Part shown: positions 15,252 through 22,609 of the stretch, in pieces
Position numbering within the stretch: the stretch's first letter is position 1
How the letters are laid out: every line of letters begins with the position of its first letter
Assembly: GCA_934591745.1 (NCBI GenBank)
Contig: CAKTPQ010000023.1
Location: forward strand, 1-28,140
Source of the DNA: an uncultured Oscillospiraceae bacterium
GTDB taxonomy: Bacteria; Bacillota; Clostridia; Oscillospirales; Oscillospiraceae
Reading direction: 5' to 3'
Length of the DNA: 28,140 bases
The notes under the pieces: generated by a model
What the model saw: only the letters and a program-made list of their open reading frames with translations
What the model was told of the DNA's origin: nothing
Databases searched by the model: none
Made by a program: the position numbers and the translations under genes

Positions 15252-17240
15252 TCAGTTTTCAAAGTAATGGTCGATGGCCTCCAGCAGCTTTGCCTTGGCC
15301 TCATCCACCGAGATGTTGTCCGCCTGTCCGCCGGCGGTGGTGGAATTGCCGCCGCCGCCCAGCGCCTCCAGAATGACCTGCACGTTCACCTCGCCCAGGG
15401 ACCGGGCGGACATGTACACGCCGTCGCCCTTTTTGTACAGGACGATGGACGCCTTGATGCCCCGGATGGTCAGCAGCTCGTCGGCGGCCTTGGCGGCCGT
15501 CACCCGGTCGCACTCCTCCTCCAGCGCCACTACGGCGATGTCATCGTGGTACAGCTCCGCCTGCCGGATAATGGCATACCGGTCGATCATGGACTGCAGA
15601 TCCCCCTGGAACAGCCGCTGCACGTCCTGCGTGTCGGCACCCAGCCGCCGCAGGTAGGCCGCCGCCTCGAAGGTGCGGCCGCCGGTGCGGCTGGTAAAGT
15701 TCTTGGTATCCAGCACGATGCCCGCCAGCAGCGCCTCCGCCTCGCATTTCAGTACGTCGGACGGCTCCAGCAGGTACTGCATCAGCTCCGCCACCAACTC
15801 GCTGGCGGAGGAGGCATACGGCTCGTGGTAGTTCAGCGCCATCTTCTCGATATAGCTGCTGCCCCGTCGGTGGTGGTCGATGACCGCCACCCGGTTGCAG
15901 GTCTCCAGCATCTCCTCGGACTCCACGCTCTCGGGCCGGTTGGTGTCCACCACCACCAGCAGCGCGCCGGGCTGGCACTTGAGGAACGCCTCGCCGCCGG
16001 AGATCAGCGCCCCGGCGTACTCCGGCTGCTCCAGCATCTTCCGGATCAGCGGATGGGCGGCGTTGTTCTCGGTGTCGATGACGATCTGGCACTTCTTGCC
16101 CCGCTTCCGGGCGATGCAGTACACGCCCATGGCCGCGCCCACGGAGTCCATGTCCGCGTACTTGTGGCCCATGACGTACACCTGCTTGGCGTCGTCGATC
16201 AGCTCGCCCAGCGCGTTGGCCATGACCCGGGACTTCACCTTGGTCCGTTTCTCCGTGGACTTGCTGCGCCCGCCGTAGAACTCAAAATTCACCCGGTCCT
16301 TCACCACGGCCTGATCGCCGCCGCGGCTGAGTGCCATCTCCAGCGCCAGCGAGGCGTTCTTGAACAGCTGGTCAAAGCTGTCCTCGTCCCGGCCCACGCC
16401 GATGGACAGCGTGGCGGACACACCCTCGCCGGCCTGCACCTGCCGCACCTTCTCCAGCACGTCGAACTTCTTCTCGGTGTAGCCGCCGTAGTCCTTCTCC
16501 TCGAACACGAACAGATACCGGTCGCGGTCGTAGCCCAGCAGCAGCCCGCCGGAATTTGCCGCCCAGTCGTTCAGCTGCTCCTCCAGCGCGGCCAGCACCG
16601 CCGAGCGCTTGCTCTCCGGGCAGGCCTTCATCAGTTCCTCGTAGTTGTCCACCATGAGGATGGCCACCAGCGGCCGGGTCAGCTCCAGCGTCTGGCGCAT
16701 CTCCTCGCTGTCGGTGACATCCATCCAATAGGTGGTGGCCAACGGGTTCTGATCCCGCTGCATCTCCTCTGGATGGCTCAGTGCGCCGAACACCCGGTAC
16801 ACCCGTCCGTTCCACTGAAATAGCTCCGGGTACTCCCGCTTGCCCTCCAGCAGCCAGCGATAGCTGAAATCGGGCACCACTGTATCCACCAGCATCTCGA
16901 ATATCTTATCCTTCTGGCTGGTGAGCTGCAGAAACATATCGTTGCTCCACAGCACCTCGCCGGTGGTCACATCGAACACCAGCATGGGCAGCGGCGCGTA
17001 CAGCATATTGCTGGAGCGGGCGGAGTCCATGCCCCCGGACACCCGGTCCATGTACTGCCGCACAGAGGTCTGGGCCATCTTATTGCGGCGGCTGCCCACC
17101 AGCAGCACCACGGCGGCCACTGCCGCCTCTCCCAGCGCCAGCATCGGCTCAAAGGGGATGGTCACGATGACGAACGCAATGAGGCACATACCGTACAGCG
17201 CCATATTCGTGCGGAATCCGCGGATGATCTTTTTGCTCAA
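15252..17240 (-). CDS. gdpP: Cyclic-di-AMP phosphodiesterase GdpP (DHH/DHHA1 type)
   Basis: Hydrolyses the essential second messenger c-di-AMP to pApA. Start chosen at TTG 17240, with GGGAGGAGG about 9 bases upstream; this gives 662 residues, the size of B. subtilis GdpP, while the longer GTG start at 17303 has no ribosome site. Two TM segments (about 13-30 and 34-50) are followed by a PAS-like domain (about 80-180), a degenerate GGDEF domain (about 190-310) and the DHH domain with GHKYADMDS at 358-366, VVDTNRPES near 430 and IDHHRRG at about 454-460. The DHHA1 motif GGGGNSTTAGGQ lies near the end. All phosphodiesterase metal ligands are present. It is the first gene of the operon gdpP-rplI-dnaB-tilS-hpt-lepB-ftsH. 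Confidence 0.94.
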   Translation of the reverse strand: MSKKIIRGFRTNMALYGMCLIAFVIVTIPFEPMLALGEAAVAAVVLLVGSRRNKMAQTSVRQYMDRVSGGMDSARSSNMLYAPLPMLVFDVTTGEVLWSNDMFLQLTSQKDKIFEMLVDTVVPDFSYRWLLEGKREYPELFQWNGRVYRVFGALSHPEEMQRDQNPLATTYWMDVTDSEEMRQTLELTRPLVAILMVDNYEELMKACPESKRSAVLAALEEQLNDWAANSGGLLLGYDRDRYLFVFEEKDYGGYTEKKFDVLEKVRQVQAGEGVSATLSIGVGRDEDSFDQLFKNASLALEMALSRGGDQAVVKDRVNFEFYGGRSKSTEKRTKVKSRVMANALGELIDDAKQVYVMGHKYADMDSVGAAMGVYCIARKRGKKCQIVIDTENNAAHPLIRKMLEQPEYAGALISGGEAFLKCQPGALLVVVDTNRPESVESEEMLETCNRVAVIDHHRRGSSYIEKMALNYHEPYASSASELVAELMQYLLEPSDVLKCEAEALLAGIVLDTKNFTSRTGGRTFEAAAYLRRLGADTQDVQRLFQGDLQSMIDRYAIIRQAELYHDDIAVVALEEECDRVTAAKAADELLTIRGIKASIVLYKKGDGVYMSARSLGEVNVQVILEALGGGGNSTTAGGQADNISVDEAKAKLLEAIDHYFEN

Positions 17241-17327
17241 AAGGCGTTCCTCCTCCCGGTACAGGAATACGAAAGGCGTCCCTTCTCTTGGTGATGGGAA
17301 CACGTCTCCAATTTAATATAGCAATTG

Positions 17328-17356
17328 ATTATAGCACAGAATTTCCCCGCCGACAA
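17328..17356 (-). promoter_or_regulatory. Promoter of the gdpP-ftsH operon
   Basis: On the minus strand TTGTCG (17351-17356) is followed after exactly 17 bases by a perfect TATAAT (17328-17333) with an extended TGC in front. Start near 17320, giving a leader of about 80 bases. No other comparable promoter was seen down to ftsH. Confidence 0.82.
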
Positions 17357-17450
17357 TAGCCGCTTTACTGAAAATCCGTCGAATGCCGTCAGAACCTGCC
17401 GGCGGCCGGCCTTTTTCCGCCGCCGTCGAAGGCTGTCGGCAAGTTGGGGG

Positions 17451-17479
17451 TGTACAAACGCCGGAAAGTGTGATATACT
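17451..17479 (+). promoter_or_regulatory. Promoter of the RNase J gene
   Basis: TGTACA (17451-17456), a 17-base spacer and TATACT (17474-17479) with an extended TG one base before it (TGATATACT). It diverges from the gdpP promoter, about 100 bases away. Confidence 0.75.
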
Positions 17480-17485
17480 TTGTGA

Positions 17486-17723
17486 AAAGCGCAGAAAAAT
17501 GCGCGTCTTTTTTGGTTGTTTCGCAGAGCGTGTGCCTGCGATCACATAGAAAAAAGAGGGCAGCCTCTTACAAACCATCCACAGTAGCGGCTTGGCGACA
17601 CTCCGCTCCCCCTCCGGCGATGCAGGGCCGGACAGCGGGCGGACCGCCTTTATTTTGCTGCGGCTATTTTCCGCCCTGCCGGGCTGTGCGGTATCTGTAC
17701 AAGCAAAGGAGTATTTGACATTT
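17486..17723 (+). other. Long 5' leader of RNase J
   Basis: About 240 untranslated bases lie between the predicted start and the ATG at 17724. The leader holds several short GC-rich complementary segments (for example GAGGGCAGCCTC near 17555 and GGGCGG near 17637 against CCGCCC near 17670), but no recognised riboswitch or T-box. An in-frame extension of RNase J into it (to 17592) lacks a ribosome site and family similarity. Confidence 0.5.
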
Positions 17724-19382
17724 ATGGCAGAAAAACTGAAGATCATCCCTCTGGGCGGTCTCAACGAGATCGGCAAGAACATGACCGCCTACGAGTACGG
17801 CGGCGAGATCATCGTCGTGGACTGCGGCATGGCCTTTCCCGGCGACGACATGTACGGCATCGACTGCGTCATTCCCGACGTCAGCTATCTGGTGAAGAAC
17901 CACAGCCGCCTGCGAGGCATGTTCATCACCCACGGGCACGAGGACCACATCGGTGCCATCCCCTACGTTCTCAAGCAGATCAACACCCCCATCTACTGCA
18001 CCCGCTTCACCGCCGGACTTATCAAGCTGAAGCTGCAGGAGCATGGCCTGGTGAACTCCACCAAGCTCATCACCGTGGAGGCCGGCCAGACCGTGAAGGC
18101 CGGCAAGTTCCAGGTGGAGTTCCTCCATGTGAACCACTCCATCGCCGACTCCGCAGCCTTCGCCATCCACACCCGGATGGGCACCATCGTCCACACCGGC
18201 GACTTCAAGATCGACTCCACTCCCATCGATGGCGAGGTCATCGACCTGGCCCGCTTCGGCGAGCTGGGCAAGCAGGGGGTACTGGCGCTGCTGGCCGACT
18301 CCACCAATGTGGAGCGCCCCGGCTATACCATGAGCGAAAAGGCCGTGGGCGCCACATTCAAGCGGCAGTTCACCAGCTGCGACAAGCGCATTATCGTCAC
18401 CACCTTCGCCAGCAATGTCCACCGCATCCAGCAGGTGCTGGACGCCGCCGCGGCCTGCGGCCGCAAGGTGGCTGTCACTGGCCGCAGCATGGAGAACATC
18501 ATGAAGGTCTCCACGGAGCTGGGCTACATGAAGGTGCCCAAGAACACGCTGGTGGACATCAACCGCATCAAGGGTCTGCCCCTGAACCAGCAGGTCATTG
18601 TTACCACCGGCTCTCAGGGCGAGGAGATGAGCGCCCTGTACCGCATGGCCTTCTCCACCCATAAGCAGGTGGACATCGGCCCCGGCGACAAGGTCATCAT
18701 CTCCGCCAGCGCCATCCCCGGCAACGAGGTGACGGTGGGCCGCGTCATCAATGAGCTGTTCCGCAAGGGCGCCGACGTGGTCTACGACAAGGCCGACATG
18801 CTCCACGTCTCCGGCCACGCCTGCCAGGAGGAGCTGAAGATCATCCATGCCCTGACGCGGCCCAAGTTCTTCATCCCCCTCCACGGTGAGCAGCGCATGC
18901 TCCAGATCCACAAGCGCGTGGCGGAGAGCATGGGCATGCACCCCAACAACATCGTGGTGGCCGACAACGGCTCCGTCATCGAGCTGACCACCAAGCACAT
19001 CAAGTGCGAGGCGTCCGTCCCCGCCGGCGAGGTGTTCGTGGACGGCAGCGGCGTAGGCGAGGTGGGGGCCGTGGTCCTCAACGACCGGAAGCTGCTGGCC
19101 GAGGACGGCATGGTGGTCATCGTGCTGCCTATGTCCAGCCACGACCACCAGCTGCTGTGCCCGCCGGAGATCGTGACCCGCGGCTTTGTCTACGTCAAGG
19201 AGTCCGAGGAGCTGCTGGACACCCTGCGCCGCATTGCCACCGACACCGTGGACGGCATGTCCGCCAAAAAGCGCCGGGACGACGGCGATGTGTGCCGCAC
19301 TGTCCGCTCTGCCGTGTCCAGCTATCTCTACAAGACTACCAAGCGCAGCCCCATGATCATCCCCATGGTGACAAAACTGTAA
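17724..19382 (+). CDS. rnj: Ribonuclease J
   Basis: Metallo-beta-lactamase/beta-CASP ribonuclease with endo- and 5'-exonuclease activity, a main mRNA-decay enzyme in Firmicutes. The product has 552 residues. It opens MAEKLKIIPLGGLNEIGKNM, and the zinc motif HGHEDH lies at 70-75. Family stretches include LLADSTNVERPGYTMSE, TTGSQGEE and the beta-CASP segment with VHVSGHA-like DMLHVSGHACQEELK. The start is ATG 17724 with AAAGGAG 12 bases upstream, slightly long; a TTG three codons earlier would be too close to the site. Only one RNase J is seen here, so J1 versus J2 cannot be assigned. It stands alone between its own promoter and a strong terminator. Confidence 0.94.
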   Translation: MAEKLKIIPLGGLNEIGKNMTAYEYGGEIIVVDCGMAFPGDDMYGIDCVIPDVSYLVKNHSRLRGMFITHGHEDHIGAIPYVLKQINTPIYCTRFTAGLIKLKLQEHGLVNSTKLITVEAGQTVKAGKFQVEFLHVNHSIADSAAFAIHTRMGTIVHTGDFKIDSTPIDGEVIDLARFGELGKQGVLALLADSTNVERPGYTMSEKAVGATFKRQFTSCDKRIIVTTFASNVHRIQQVLDAAAACGRKVAVTGRSMENIMKVSTELGYMKVPKNTLVDINRIKGLPLNQQVIVTTGSQGEEMSALYRMAFSTHKQVDIGPGDKVIISASAIPGNEVTVGRVINELFRKGADVVYDKADMLHVSGHACQEELKIIHALTRPKFFIPLHGEQRMLQIHKRVAESMGMHPNNIVVADNGSVIELTTKHIKCEASVPAGEVFVDGSGVGEVGAVVLNDRKLLAEDGMVVIVLPMSSHDHQLLCPPEIVTRGFVYVKESEELLDTLRRIATDTVDGMSAKKRRDDGDVCRTVRSAVSSYLYKTTKRSPMIIPMVTKL

Positions 19383-19426
19383 ATATCTGGAATTTCCCTG
19401 CATATTTGATTTTGGACATTTCGTAT

Positions 19427-19483
19427 AAGCGATAAAAAAAGCTGCCCGCGCCGAACTCGGCGCGGGCAGCTTTTTTATCGCTT
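19427..19483. terminator. Bidirectional terminator, RNase J/corA
   Basis: A long, nearly perfect hairpin (about 25 bp) has the GC core GCTGCCCGCGCCGA paired with TCGGCGCGGGCAGC, and A7 and T6 tracts on its two arms. It can stop transcripts from both convergent units. A palindromic ATGCATGCAT stretch lies at 19565-19576. Confidence 0.93.
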
Positions 19484-19586
19484 CCGGGGGCCTGTGCCGC
19501 CCCTCTCACATCCTGAAATTATAATTGCCGGAATTTCCGGTTTTAATTTCCGGTTTTCCTTCATCATGCATGCATGATGTATTTCC

Positions 19587-20495
19587 TCAGAACCACTTTT
19601 TCCGCTTGAAATACCAGATGAGCAGCGCCACCACCAGAGCCGATACCGCCGCTACCGTCACATATCCCCAGCGCCAGTGGAGCAGCGGCATGCTGTCGAA
19701 GTTCATGCCGTACCACCCGGCGATGAGGGACAGGGGCAGAAAGATGGCGGTGACGATGGTCAGCACCTTCATCACCCGGTTCTGCGCAATGTCCACCTGG
19801 GCCTGATACTCGCTGCTGATCTGTGTGGCATACTCGTGGAGCATCCGTGTCTCGCCCCGCAGGTTCTCCACCTTCCGCAGAAAGTGGCCCAGCCGCTTTT
19901 TGCTGTGGCCCGACAGCAGCTCCTCCGCATCCTCCATGAGGGAGGACGCAAAGTCACTGAGTTGGGCGTAGTAGCGGTTGGTGCGGTTCAGCTCCTTGCG
20001 CAGCACGCTCATCCGGTGGAGGAACCGCCCGGTGTCGTTGTCCAGCACCGCCTGCTCCAGAACGGTCAACCGGCTCTCCAACTGCTGGATGTAGGGCAGA
20101 TCGTCCCGGATCAGGTACAGCAGCAGCGCCGTCAGGAAGCTGTCCGGACCGTCGGGCGGCGGGGCACTCTGCTCCGTCAGGCGGGCGATGCAGTCCGCCG
20201 CCGCGTGGTCGTGGTCGGCCACCAGCAGACCTCCCCTCGCCCAGGAAAAGCTGAGGCGGCGGGCGGACTGGTTGGCCCGTGGCGGCGTCCGCAGGTGCCC
20301 GGTGATACCGGCGTGGTCGATGCGCAGCCAGCAGAACTGGGACTCGTGGGGGTCGGCGGGCGCGGCGGGCACAGGCAGTCCTGCGGGCAGCGCCGCGTCA
20401 TGCAGCTCCTGGGGCGTCAGCACCGCCAGCACGCCCTGCCAGTCCGAAGGCGGCGCGGGCAGCGGCCGCAGACCGTTGGCAAAGAGATAGTACAT
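19587..20495 (-). CDS. corA: CorA-family divalent metal ion transporter
   Basis: Probable Mg2+ (or Co2+/Ni2+) channel of the inner membrane, 302 residues. The family hallmark GMN is at 263-265 at the end of TM1 (about 243-262); TM2 is about 276-295, and the tail is basic (FKRKKWF). A long cytoplasmic helical stretch (about 130-240), with the heptad-like run around SRLTVLEQAVLDNDTG, forms the usual funnel helices. The loop after GMN reads FDSMPLLHW, which lacks the frequent MPE acidic residue, so ion preference is uncertain. AAAGGAG lies 12 bases before ATG and contains the end of the upstream gene. It forms a two-gene unit with the small membrane protein upstream. Confidence 0.9.
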   Translation of the reverse strand: MYYLFANGLRPLPAPPSDWQGVLAVLTPQELHDAALPAGLPVPAAPADPHESQFCWLRIDHAGITGHLRTPPRANQSARRLSFSWARGGLLVADHDHAAADCIARLTEQSAPPPDGPDSFLTALLLYLIRDDLPYIQQLESRLTVLEQAVLDNDTGRFLHRMSVLRKELNRTNRYYAQLSDFASSLMEDAEELLSGHSKKRLGHFLRKVENLRGETRMLHEYATQISSEYQAQVDIAQNRVMKVLTIVTAIFLPLSLIAGWYGMNFDSMPLLHWRWGYVTVAAVSALVVALLIWYFKRKKWF

Positions 20496-20501
20496 ACAGG
20501 G

Positions 20502-20843
20502 TCACGACTCCTTTTCCTGTTGGGGTTTCCGGGGCAGCAGGGCGGCGATGGCCGTGCCGGTCAGCAGGCCCAGCCAGCCGAACAGCAGCCCCGGCTCCAG
20601 CCATGGAAGACCGGTAACAAATGAGAGCAGCGTCAGGTTTTCGGTGGAAAAGGCCAGCAAATTGATGATGCTGACTGCCAGAAACGCGGCGGGTAGGACG
20701 AACAGCAGCCCCCGGCAGGGCTGTCCGCCGCCCAGCAGCAGCCGCAGCGCCAGCAGCGCAAGAAACGGCCCTACCGGCACCGCCCACATATAGGAGAAGT
20801 CGGCCAGACAGATACGGGTCATAAAGAACAGATATTGCAGCAT
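20502..20843 (-). CDS. Small membrane protein of unknown function upstream of corA
   Basis: I do not recognise this 113-residue protein. It has three likely TM segments (about 19-37, 45-65 and 83-104) and a short charged C-terminus (PRKPQQEKES). An AAAGGAGG site 7 bases before ATG supports translation. The stop is 6 bases before the corA start and inside the corA ribosome-site region, so the two are co-transcribed and perhaps coupled. A role as an accessory of the CorA protein is only a guess from position. The opposite-strand and shifted frames here have no ribosome site. Confidence 0.7.
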   Translation of the reverse strand: MLQYLFFMTRICLADFSYMWAVPVGPFLALLALRLLLGGGQPCRGLLFVLPAAFLAVSIINLLAFSTENLTLLSFVTGLPWLEPGLLFGWLGLLTGTAIAALLPRKPQQEKES

Positions 20844-20877
20844 GGGCGCCTCCTTTTCTCAATTGTTGTTTTCGGGG

Positions 20878-21211
20878 TGTTCCGCGTCCCGGGCGCGGGG
20901 TGAGAACATTTCGCGCTCTGGCGCGACCCACTTTTGCCAACAGCGGCAAAACTATTTCTTTTTTCCTCTGGCGGCCCCTTTTTTTCAGCAGCGGGACGAG
21001 GGTATTCCGCGCCCCCGGGCGCGGGTCACTTTTGCTCTCGGCGGCAAATTGGTGCGGCCCTCCGGGCCGCGAAGATTTGATAGAACTGCGCAGCGGCGCA
21101 TTTCAGAGTAAAAGCGGCAGCGCTCAGAGAAATACGTCAGTTCAACATTTCGGACGAATCAGAACGCACCGGCAACCGGTGGAAGGAAATCCAAAAACCA
21201 TGGGTTTTTGG
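20878..21211. repeat. Hairpin-rich intergenic repeat zone
   Basis: About 520 bases (20844-21359) hold no convincing gene. Within them are many short perfect stems: 20882-20898, 20911-20926, 20932-20951, 21007-21024 (CCGCGCCC/GGGCGCGG), 21054-21070 (GCGGCCC/GGGCCGC), 21167-21181 (CACCGG/CCGGTG) and 21191-21211 (CCAAAAACC/GGTTTTTGG). Two segments, 20880-20951 and 21004-21050, are degenerate direct copies (TTCCGCG...CCGGGCGCGGG...ACTTTTG...GGCAAA), the first with an extra 25-30 bases. It looks like decayed interspersed intergenic repeats. Confidence 0.6.
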
Positions 21212-21273
21212 CGGCGTTCTTTCCCCTATTTCTTTCGCTGCTGAAAGAAATGGGGCCGCCGGAGGCAAAAGAA
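20956..21273. repeat. Imperfect 37-base inverted repeat pair
   Basis: Positions 20956-20992 and 21237-21273 are inverted copies of one 37-base sequence, sharing GCGGCCCC and CAGCAGC cores with a few substitutions and two compensating indels. They bracket about 245 bases, as if framing a small element. Confidence 0.55.
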
Positions 21274-21326
21274 TGCGAACGGGCAGGACAGCCGTGGACG
21301 CCACCCGCCAGGCGGGACGGGTGCGG

Positions 21327-21355
21327 GAAAGGGCAGGGCAAAGCCCTGCCCTTTC
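21327..21355 (-). terminator. Hairpin after the SPFH operon
   Basis: A perfect 13-bp stem (21327-21339 with 21343-21355, loop AAA) begins 5 bases after the stop of the last gene. The minus strand has only a CCC tail and no separate U-tract, so it may be a 3'-stabilising hairpin or a weak terminator. Confidence 0.65.
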
Positions 21356-21359
21356 GGCA

Positions 21360-21554
21360 TCAGTATTCAGGCGCGTCAGGGGTCTTGTGGTACAGCAGGG
21401 GCTTGCCCTCCGCGTCCACCAGCAGCGTCAGCCCGCCGGAATAACCCGCAGAGTGATAGAGATACTGCACGCCGGTCTCGGTGTCCACCCAAATCTCATT
21501 TCCGGTGAAAACGCCCTGTCCATACACCTTTTCAAAGCGCTCCGTCTTTGCCAT
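21360..21554 (-). CDS. DUF6440-like small protein
   Basis: A 64-residue soluble protein that resembles the DUF6440 family by its core EIWVDTETGVQYLYH...GYSGGLTLLVD. The function of the family is not known to me. No signal peptide or TM segment is present; the predicted structure would be mainly beta strands. ATG is 4 bases after the SPFH stop, with GGAG 7 bases upstream, so it is the last gene of the XRE-NfeD/SPFH operon. Similar proteins often occur alone, so its link to the SPFH pair here is a positional observation. Family call is from memory of the motif. Confidence 0.8.
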   Translation of the reverse strand: MAKTERFEKVYGQGVFTGNEIWVDTETGVQYLYHSAGYSGGLTLLVDAEGKPLLYHKTPDAPEY

Positions 21555-21558
21555 AGAC

Positions 21559-22479
21559 TTACTCCGCGGCAGGTGCGTCGTTCTCCACCAGCATCTTGGC
21601 GCTGGCCGCCAGACCCGCCAGGCTCTGGATCTCGCTGGGGATGATGAGCTTCGTGGCCTTGCCGTCCGCCACCTTCTGCAGCGCCTCCAGCGCCTTGAGC
21701 TTGATGACCTGATCGTTGGGCGCGTTCTCGTTCAGCAGGCGCATGGAGTCGGCCATGGCCTGCTGGACCTTCAGGATAGACTGGGCCTCGGCCTCGGCGG
21801 CCATGATGCGGGCCTGCTTGGCAGCGTCCGCCCGCAGCAGGGTGGACTGCTTCTCGCCCTCGGCAATCAGCACCTTACTGGCCTTCTCGCCCTCGGCCTG
21901 CAGGATGGACTCGCGGCGCTCGCGCTCGGCCTTCATCTGCTTTTCCATGGCGTTCTGGATCTCACGGGGCGGCAGGATGTTCTTCAGCTCCACGCGGTTG
22001 ACCTTGATGCCCCAGGGGTCGGTGGCCTCATCCAGAATGGAGCGCATCTTGGCGTTGATGGTATCGCGGCTGGTAAGGGACTGATCCAGCTCCAGCTCGC
22101 CGATGATGTTGCGCAGGGTGGTGGCCGTCAGGTTCTCGATGGCGGACATGGGATACTCCACGCCGTAGGTATACAGCTTGGGGTCGGTGATCTGGAAGTA
22201 GATGACGGTGTCGATCTGCATGGTGACGTTATCCTTGGTGATGACGGGCTGGGGGTCGAAGTCAGCCACCTGCTCCTTGAGGCTGACCTTCTTCACCACC
22301 CGCTCGATGAACGGCAGCTTGAAGTGCAGGCCAACGCCCCAGACGCTGTGGAACGCGCCGAGGCGCTCCACCACATAGGCCTTGGACTGCTGGACGATGT
22401 TGATGCAGCTGACGACCACCACCAGGACGAGAACGACCAGAATGATGATGGCGATGGTTCCGGGCATGTTGTACGGCAT
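21559..22479 (-). CDS. SPFH/Band 7 (stomatin, QmcA-like) membrane protein
   Basis: A 306-residue SPFH protein of the stomatin/QmcA type, which oligomerises in the membrane and organises membrane domains or modulates proteases such as FtsH. A single N-terminal TM helix lies at about 8-26. The SPFH domain follows (QSKAYVVERLGAF, then VSLKEQVADFDPQPVITKD and PWGIKVNRVELKNILPP), then an Ala/Glu-rich coiled coil at about 185-255, and it ends in a short acidic tail. AAGGAGG lies 8 bases before ATG. Such proteins are usually encoded next to NfeD, and here NfeD (as part of a fusion) is two genes upstream, separated by a microprotein. Confidence 0.92.
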   Translation of the reverse strand: MPYNMPGTIAIIILVVLVLVVVVSCINIVQQSKAYVVERLGAFHSVWGVGLHFKLPFIERVVKKVSLKEQVADFDPQPVITKDNVTMQIDTVIYFQITDPKLYTYGVEYPMSAIENLTATTLRNIIGELELDQSLTSRDTINAKMRSILDEATDPWGIKVNRVELKNILPPREIQNAMEKQMKAERERRESILQAEGEKASKVLIAEGEKQSTLLRADAAKQARIMAAEAEAQSILKVQQAMADSMRLLNENAPNDQVIKLKALEALQKVADGKATKLIIPSEIQSLAGLAASAKMLVENDAPAAE

Positions 22480-22492
22480 GTGCTTTTCCTCC

Positions 22493-22609
22493 TTATTCTT
22501 TCTCCGTGCTGTTGCGCTGCTTTTCCTTTTTGTGCTTGCGGGTCAGATGGACGATGCGTGTGACGACAAAGGCGAGGACCACCAGCAGGCCCTTGATGAA
22601 GTACGGCAT
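22493..22609 (-). CDS. 38-residue single-pass membrane microprotein
   Basis: A very short gene between NfeD and SPFH. Its translation begins MPYFIKGLLVVLAFVVTRIV and continues with a strongly charged tail rich in Lys, Arg and Glu, ending STEKE. One TM helix (about 4-20) and a cytoplasmic charged tail are expected. AAGGAG lies 6 bases before the ATG, which directly abuts the TAA of the upstream gene, and an AAGGAGG for the SPFH gene follows its own stop. Good spacing on both sides argues that it is a real gene. Function unknown; a partner of the SPFH/NfeD complex is a reasonable guess. Confidence 0.75.
   Translation of the reverse strand: MPYFIKGLLVVLAFVVTRIVHLTRKHKKEKQRNSTEKE

Noticed and set aside
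17241..17303. GTG start for gdpP at 17303
   Set aside because: No ribosome site before it; the TTG at 17240 has GGGAGGAGG upstream and gives the family length.
17592..17723. N-terminal extension of RNase J
   Set aside because: The family begins at MAEKLKIIPLGG; the extension has no ribosome site and lies in the leader.
17486..17723. T-box or known riboswitch in the RNase J leader
   Set aside because: No T-box sequence, specifier loop or antiterminator was found, and no recognised riboswitch core.
17664..19403. Long minus-strand frame opposite the RNase J gene
   Set aside because: Antisense to a conserved enzyme, low-complexity translation, no ribosome site.
20844..21359. CRISPR array or small coding genes in the gap
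   Set aside because: The repeats are irregular in length and spacing with no unique spacers; the short frames there lack ribosome sites and consist of repeat-derived residues.
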